From contig JACBWW010000016.1 in the NCBI GenBank assembly GCA_020086605.1, forward strand, positions 5,695,682-5,759,681: a stretch of 64,000 nucleotides of DNA. The letters are read 5' to 3'. A program made the translations under genes and the position numbers. This DNA is from Lanius collurio (lineage: Eukaryota; Chordata; Aves; Passeriformes; Laniidae). Shown in pieces: positions 59,590 to 64,000 of the stretch (its first letter is position 1; every line of letters starts with the position of its first letter). The notes beneath the pieces are model-generated. The model was not told where the DNA came from, made no database searches, and saw only the letters and a list, made by a program, of their open reading frames with translations.

Positions 59590-61385
59590 AATATCTGCTC
59601 AAATGCTGGACTCTGTGTCTGCTTTTATTATTGATTGGCCAGTGGAGAAGGCTGCTGTAGAGAAATATGGCAGTGAGATGACATAAGATGAAATATTTTT
59701 TCAGTTAGGAGTGACCTCGTAATTCCCAAATGGTGGTATAAAGTTGTACTCCAAATGAATTATGTGGGGACATCCTAATGAGTAAGGAGTTGTTTCGGAT
59801 CAAGTTCTAGCTGCTAAAGAATTGCTAAGCTTAAAAGAACTGTATTTCCTATCACAGTTCACCATACAAAGACAAAACTGAGAAAGCTGCACAGGTGGAG
59901 CTACAGGCTACTTAGTTTATTTATCCATGAGGTAGTAATGTGTTTGGCAAATGGGGTTGAGTACAACCATGGCATTCAAATGTTTAGGTAATGCTCAAGA
60001 CCATGCACATTTTGTCCTTGCTTTAACTTTAGATCATAAAGGGCTCTAAAACATATGTTCATTTCTTGCAGTTAAGGCTTAGGGTGTTAAGTACATCTAT
60101 ATTCACTCCTGATGATTTTTTTTGAAATTGCATTTTAAAATTACAATAAGAGTCATGCACAAATCATTGTTAAGAAATGTGTAAGGTTTTTAGCTAAAAG
60201 ATTGCTTAGCTGATGTTTAGCTTCTTCAAGAGACCTTAAGGGCTGTTTATGTACCAGCCGCAAGACTAGTGGACATAAAATATAAAAAATATTAGTGACA
60301 ACTTTTCTCAGGTAATCTGCAATATTTTATCCTCTGCAGAGAGCTGTGAAGAGTGCAACACTTTTTACTGTTCTGTCAGGTCCCTGCAACATGGTTCTTA
60401 TACTGAGATGGATGTAGGTACCTTGAAACTGCTTATTTAAAAGAAGTAATTTAATAAAATCTGACCATTATTACAGTTCTCTTCATCATGTTGACATAAG
60501 GAAGTTTTGTTACCTGTGACTTTTATTAACTCCCACAACTGGTCAGTTTGAGCGATGCTCAAAATTTCTCCTTCAAAAGGCTGTAGGAATGCAAAGGCTA
60601 AATAGGATTTTAAAGATGTCACTTTCTAGCAAAATGCTTCCACTGTGGAAAGAAAATATAAAGCAAGGAAAAGTTGCTTCATTTGAAGCTTGTAGTGGAC
60701 CCTGACATGACTGCTTCAAATCCCTCTATGCAGAATGGAAGAATTGAAATATTTCACTGCAAAATTTTACTTTTACCAGACATGTACCTAGTGACGCAGT
60801 GTAAAGGAAAACTGTTTTACAGGTATGGCTTTCCCTCACCGTAAAGACAATGAAAGTTTTTTGAAATTTAGGCTAGAAATATGCAGTGTTTTATTTGAAA
60901 TTAATTGCTACCTAGGATAAATTCATGAGATGCTCACCTTTTCTGAAAAACCTCAAGTCTAGAGAGCTAGAGAAGCACTAGCAATATTTATAAAGATAAG
61001 AGATGAAACTGCCTTCAGGCTGGACATTCCCAATACCATGGATGTCTGGAAAAAGAATGGCAAATGCTATATGACTTCTGACACTGTCTAATGGGTTTTA
61101 TCATCATGGCAAAAAGATAAAAAAAATATTAACTCTAGGTCCTAAAGCTAAGTGTAATGGTCCTGTTGAATACCTCATACTTCATTGGTGGCTTTTTTGT
61201 GTATGTGTAGTTGGCATATGCCAATAGGGATACTGGTCCTCAGTCCAGGTTTTCCCTGAACAGAAATATCTGGTAGATTTTCTGCTTGATAAGGTCCTGA
61301 TGTCATGTTGCTTTCCATGATTACTTTAACTAAAAACCCTCTAAAATCAGTGTGGTCAGAGAAGTAAGTTATTTATATCTGACAC
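59590..61385. other. Unique non-coding sequence, no gene seen
   Basis: AT-rich single-copy sequence after the LTR; open frames are below 65 codons. The first roughly 100 bases may include retroviral leader remnants, but I see no motif to support that. Confidence 0.6.
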
Positions 61386-61388
61386 CTG

Positions 61389-61431
61389 ATTTGGTTGGCA
61401 GACACCTCTAAGATCACCAAGTCTGCTCCTT
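61389..61431 (-). mobile_element. Probable CR1 3' tail scrap, minus strand
   Basis: 'tttggttggcagacacctct' followed by 'aagatcaccaagtctgctcc' resembles the reverse complement of CR1 3' ends (typically 'ggttggaaaagacctctaag' then 'atcatcgagtcc'). Only about 40 bases are alignable by eye, so it is a very old or tiny fragment. Confidence 0.4.
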
Positions 61432-61434
61432 GAT

Positions 61435-63845
61435 AAGTTAGTGAAAGGTTATGGGCACTTTGATAGTAGTGGAGAATTTGGTCTTTAGCACTTTTAGAGT
61501 TGGCAACTTGAATAAGTCAAGAGGTTTCAACTTGAATAAAGTCAAGCAGAGGGCATGTGAGATTCACTTGGTACTGCAGACCTGACAAACTATGCTGGAA
61601 TGCACAAACATAGTTCATATTGTAAGTAATACCACAAAAAATAAGAAGGAGTCTGAATATTAATACTGATCTTTTTTATCCCCTTTTATATTTATTTAGA
61701 GCATTATTTAGGTGTTAAACAACTCTGAAGGTGCAAAAGGCTTTAGCTCTGGTGGTCCAGGGGACTGATGCTGGCTCCCCTGGGCCGTGTGGGCTCCTGC
61801 ACTGCTGGAAGCACTGTGCTGTGGTCAGGCCAGCTCCTGGTGCCAGGGCCAGCAGGGCACAGAGCAGCATTCTAAAGTGACACAGGCTGCTGGGCAGGGC
61901 TCTCTGCCTGGGCTGCAGGAATGATCACATGCAACTTTTTAAACCACTGTGAGTGTGACCATGATTGTCACCACTTGAGAATGTGCTTTAGATTGTCCTT
62001 TCATGGCCTTGAATAATATTTTATTACCTGAGCCTAACCAGGTTGTACTGGCATTTATATGTCTTATTTGGTCCAAAGAAATGCTGAGGGGAAAAATATA
62101 TGTTTGTAGAAATATAGCATGAATTTATGATATCCATTTACATTCTCTGCAGGGGGAAGATCATCTTGCTGTAATTACATAGTTCATCTACTGGCCACTG
62201 CTCCTGGGGCTTGCCTCTCCTCTTGCTGAATGTGGGGACCTGTACATTAATTTTAACTCTGATGACGATTGGCTGTCGTGCTCCCTGTTGTCACTGCAGC
62301 CGTGGAGATCAGGCCTAATGATATGCCACAAAATCAGTGACAGTTTGCATACAGACATGGTTTGCTCAGGTCTCAGCACTGCCATTCTCAGAAGATGAGG
62401 AGGTATTGAACTGTCAAACTGAGACTGAGCAGGTGACAGCTGATGCATTTTAGATCAGCTGCCTTCATGACTGATTTAGTAAACCTAACTGAGAGCAAGC
62501 GGGCTTTTTCTCCTTCAATATTATGCTCTTCTTTAGAAAAATAACAAGAAACTGAAGCTGTGAAAGTGTGTATTTTTGATTTTAAACACTACCATTTATT
62601 CCTTCTTCTCAATTTGAAACCTTTTAGTGTAAAAATGATAAGGATGAGTGATCTGAGAGAATTTTTTCTACGGAATGAATTGAGGTAGAGAAGTACTTTT
62701 ATCCTTTCCACAGCTCTGTGTCAATTCAACATCTGATTCTCAGTCAATCACTCTACCTGCTGTCTTCTATATATCATACAACTTCTTTAAATAGATAATG
62801 CTCAAAATAACCTAGGCAAGCAACAACACAGGGAAACATGCAATAATTGTAACTATGTGTTTCCTTCTCTTCCCTGAGTTGCTTCCTAATTTGATAATGT
62901 TGATTAAAAAATTAAGGTAATTCATAGTACAGTGAGTTAGCCTAGGATGAAGCCATTTCACAAAACACAGCAAGCTTCTAGCAGGCAATGATGAGGCAGA
63001 ACAAGTGGCATTGTCATTGCAAGCTGGTGCTCATAGAGCTGATTGCTCTGCCACATAAGAATTAATCTCATGTATGCAGAGAGATGTTTCCAGTCATTAC
63101 TCTTTGATAACACTAAAATTTGAAAGCCTAACAGGAGTTCTAAGTGGAAAACTGTTTCCTGTCCATCGCTGTATTACAGAATGTCCTTTTGGCAGAACAA
63201 CTGCATAGTCACAGAAGGGGGAGAGGAATTTTGTAGATGTCATTTTTTTGGCAGCATCCAGTTGCTCAGAGCATTTTTTGTCTCTTGTGTCTACTGGTAT
63301 GCAAAAGTAAAGGATGTGGGAAGAGATCTCTTCTCTACATCTCTCCTTTTCTTTCTTTTTGACTGAAATATTCCCCTCAGAAAAGCTCTGCCGTTGCTTC
63401 CTGTGGTCCTGGGAATGCTCCTTTTTCTGATTTGACTAGCAGGCAATACAGTGCATAATATATACCTTGGGTTCAGAAGAAAAAATATTTTTATGTCAAG
63501 GGAATTTCCTGTAGTTTTTCTTGAGCACTTAAAAGCAAAGTTGAGATGCTACTATGAAGAGTGTGAAGTACATTTCTGACTTGATAATACATTACATATG
63601 TTTGTTTTCTGTGTTTTGTATTGTTTTTGAGAAAACATGTTTCATTTTTTTTCCATGTGTTAAATACTGGAAAATTGGATCACTGGAGCAGTGAGTGAAC
63701 TTAGTAAATGTAATGGCCAGAGATGTCCAAATATTTCTGCATTTCTTTTATTTCCCCTACAAAATTGCAAGCTGGAAATGAAAGTATTTATGCAGAAGTC
63801 ACATAAATAATATTCTTCATCACCAGTGCAGCTGGGACTGCATTA
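61435..63845. other. Unique non-coding sequence, no gene seen
   Basis: GC-richer, CpG-poor patch at about 61750-61920; the rest is ordinary AT-rich sequence. Repeat-free stretches at 62220-62450 and 62930-63080 have the texture of conserved non-coding sequence but nothing decisive. Open frames are below 87 codons. Confidence 0.6.
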
Positions 63846-63850
63846 TTTCT

Positions 63851-64000
63851 GGTGACAAGTGACGTATTGTGTCACCTCTTTGTCCTGCTCCCGAGGAGCG
63901 CGAGTGTCGGACAAAGCGCAGAGTCTGCGCTTTGGCTCTGCCTTTGGGAGGGCTCAGGGACGGAAGGGGCCATGAGGAGATGAGCAGAGCTGTGCTGGAG
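63851..64000. other. CpG-rich, palindrome-rich segment cut by window edge
   Basis: Composition changes abruptly near 63880: about ten CpGs occur in the next 100 bases, against very few in the preceding kilobases. Nested inverted repeats are present: GGTGACA/TGTCACC (63851-63857 with 63870-63876), CTTTGTCC/GGACAAAG (63878-63885 with 63909-63916) and a 23-base palindrome with 11-bp arms (63912-63934, CAAAGCGCAGA and its complement). It could be the edge of a young transposable element (LTR or satellite unit) or of a CpG-island promoter. The continuation lies outside the window. Confidence 0.5.

Overview
The window reads as a stretch of bird nuclear genome, most likely from a neoavian, songbird-like species. 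It has no gene that I can support. The case for a bird rests on the repeats. There are CR1 LINE 3' ends of the avian type on both strands: the 'gagttggac..gatgatc..' and 'ttccaac' 3' tails, an 8-bp-type terminal ATTCT motif, and severe 5' truncation. There are several solo-LTR-like pieces of endogenous retroviruses, one ancient MIR-like SINE relic shared across amniotes, and A/T-rich CpG-poor unique sequence between them. Nothing resembles bacterial organisation: there are no operons, ribosome-binding-site/start pairs or long ORFs. The longest open frame (193 codons, minus strand near 56.5-57.1 kb) and all the others look like chance openings.

Layout. 1-44.4 kb is almost entirely single-copy, AT-rich, non-coding sequence. 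It is interrupted by a decayed CR1 at 5.5-6.3 kb, microsatellites at 9.2 and 14.2 kb, a MIR-like relic at 26.35 kb directly followed by a well-preserved CR1 at 26.9-27.2 kb, a 150-nt T/G-rich tract at 30.2 kb, a small CpG-rich patch at 33.9 kb and a CR1 tail at 39.0 kb. Several short candidate regulatory or structural elements lie in it: paired TTAATTAGCA motifs at 15.2 kb, a CTCF-like core at 38.17 kb, a 21-pair hairpin at 30.9 kb and a 17-bp perfect inverted repeat at 7.55/7.63 kb.

From 44.4 to 59.5 kb the character changes. Four LTR-like elements lie on the minus strand (44.44-45.05, 45.41-45.78, 53.27-53.40, 55.68-56.11 kb) and one on the plus strand (58.68-59.43 kb), with a CR1 tail at 50.4 kb. 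I find no gag, pol or env reading frame, so these are solo LTRs or terminal fragments and not intact proviruses. The plus-strand LTR is the most structured object in the window: a duplicated ~72-bp module at its start, CCAAT and TATA-like boxes, a five-copy 28-bp tandem array, a 19-bp palindrome and a G-quadruplex-type motif at its end. The last 150 bases turn abruptly CpG-rich with nested palindromes and are cut by the window edge.

I found no convincing new biological system. The findings are structural curiosities, transposable-element history and candidate cis-regulatory sites, each with the test that would settle it. The window could equally be a gene desert or the inside of a very long intron; the sequence alone cannot distinguish these.
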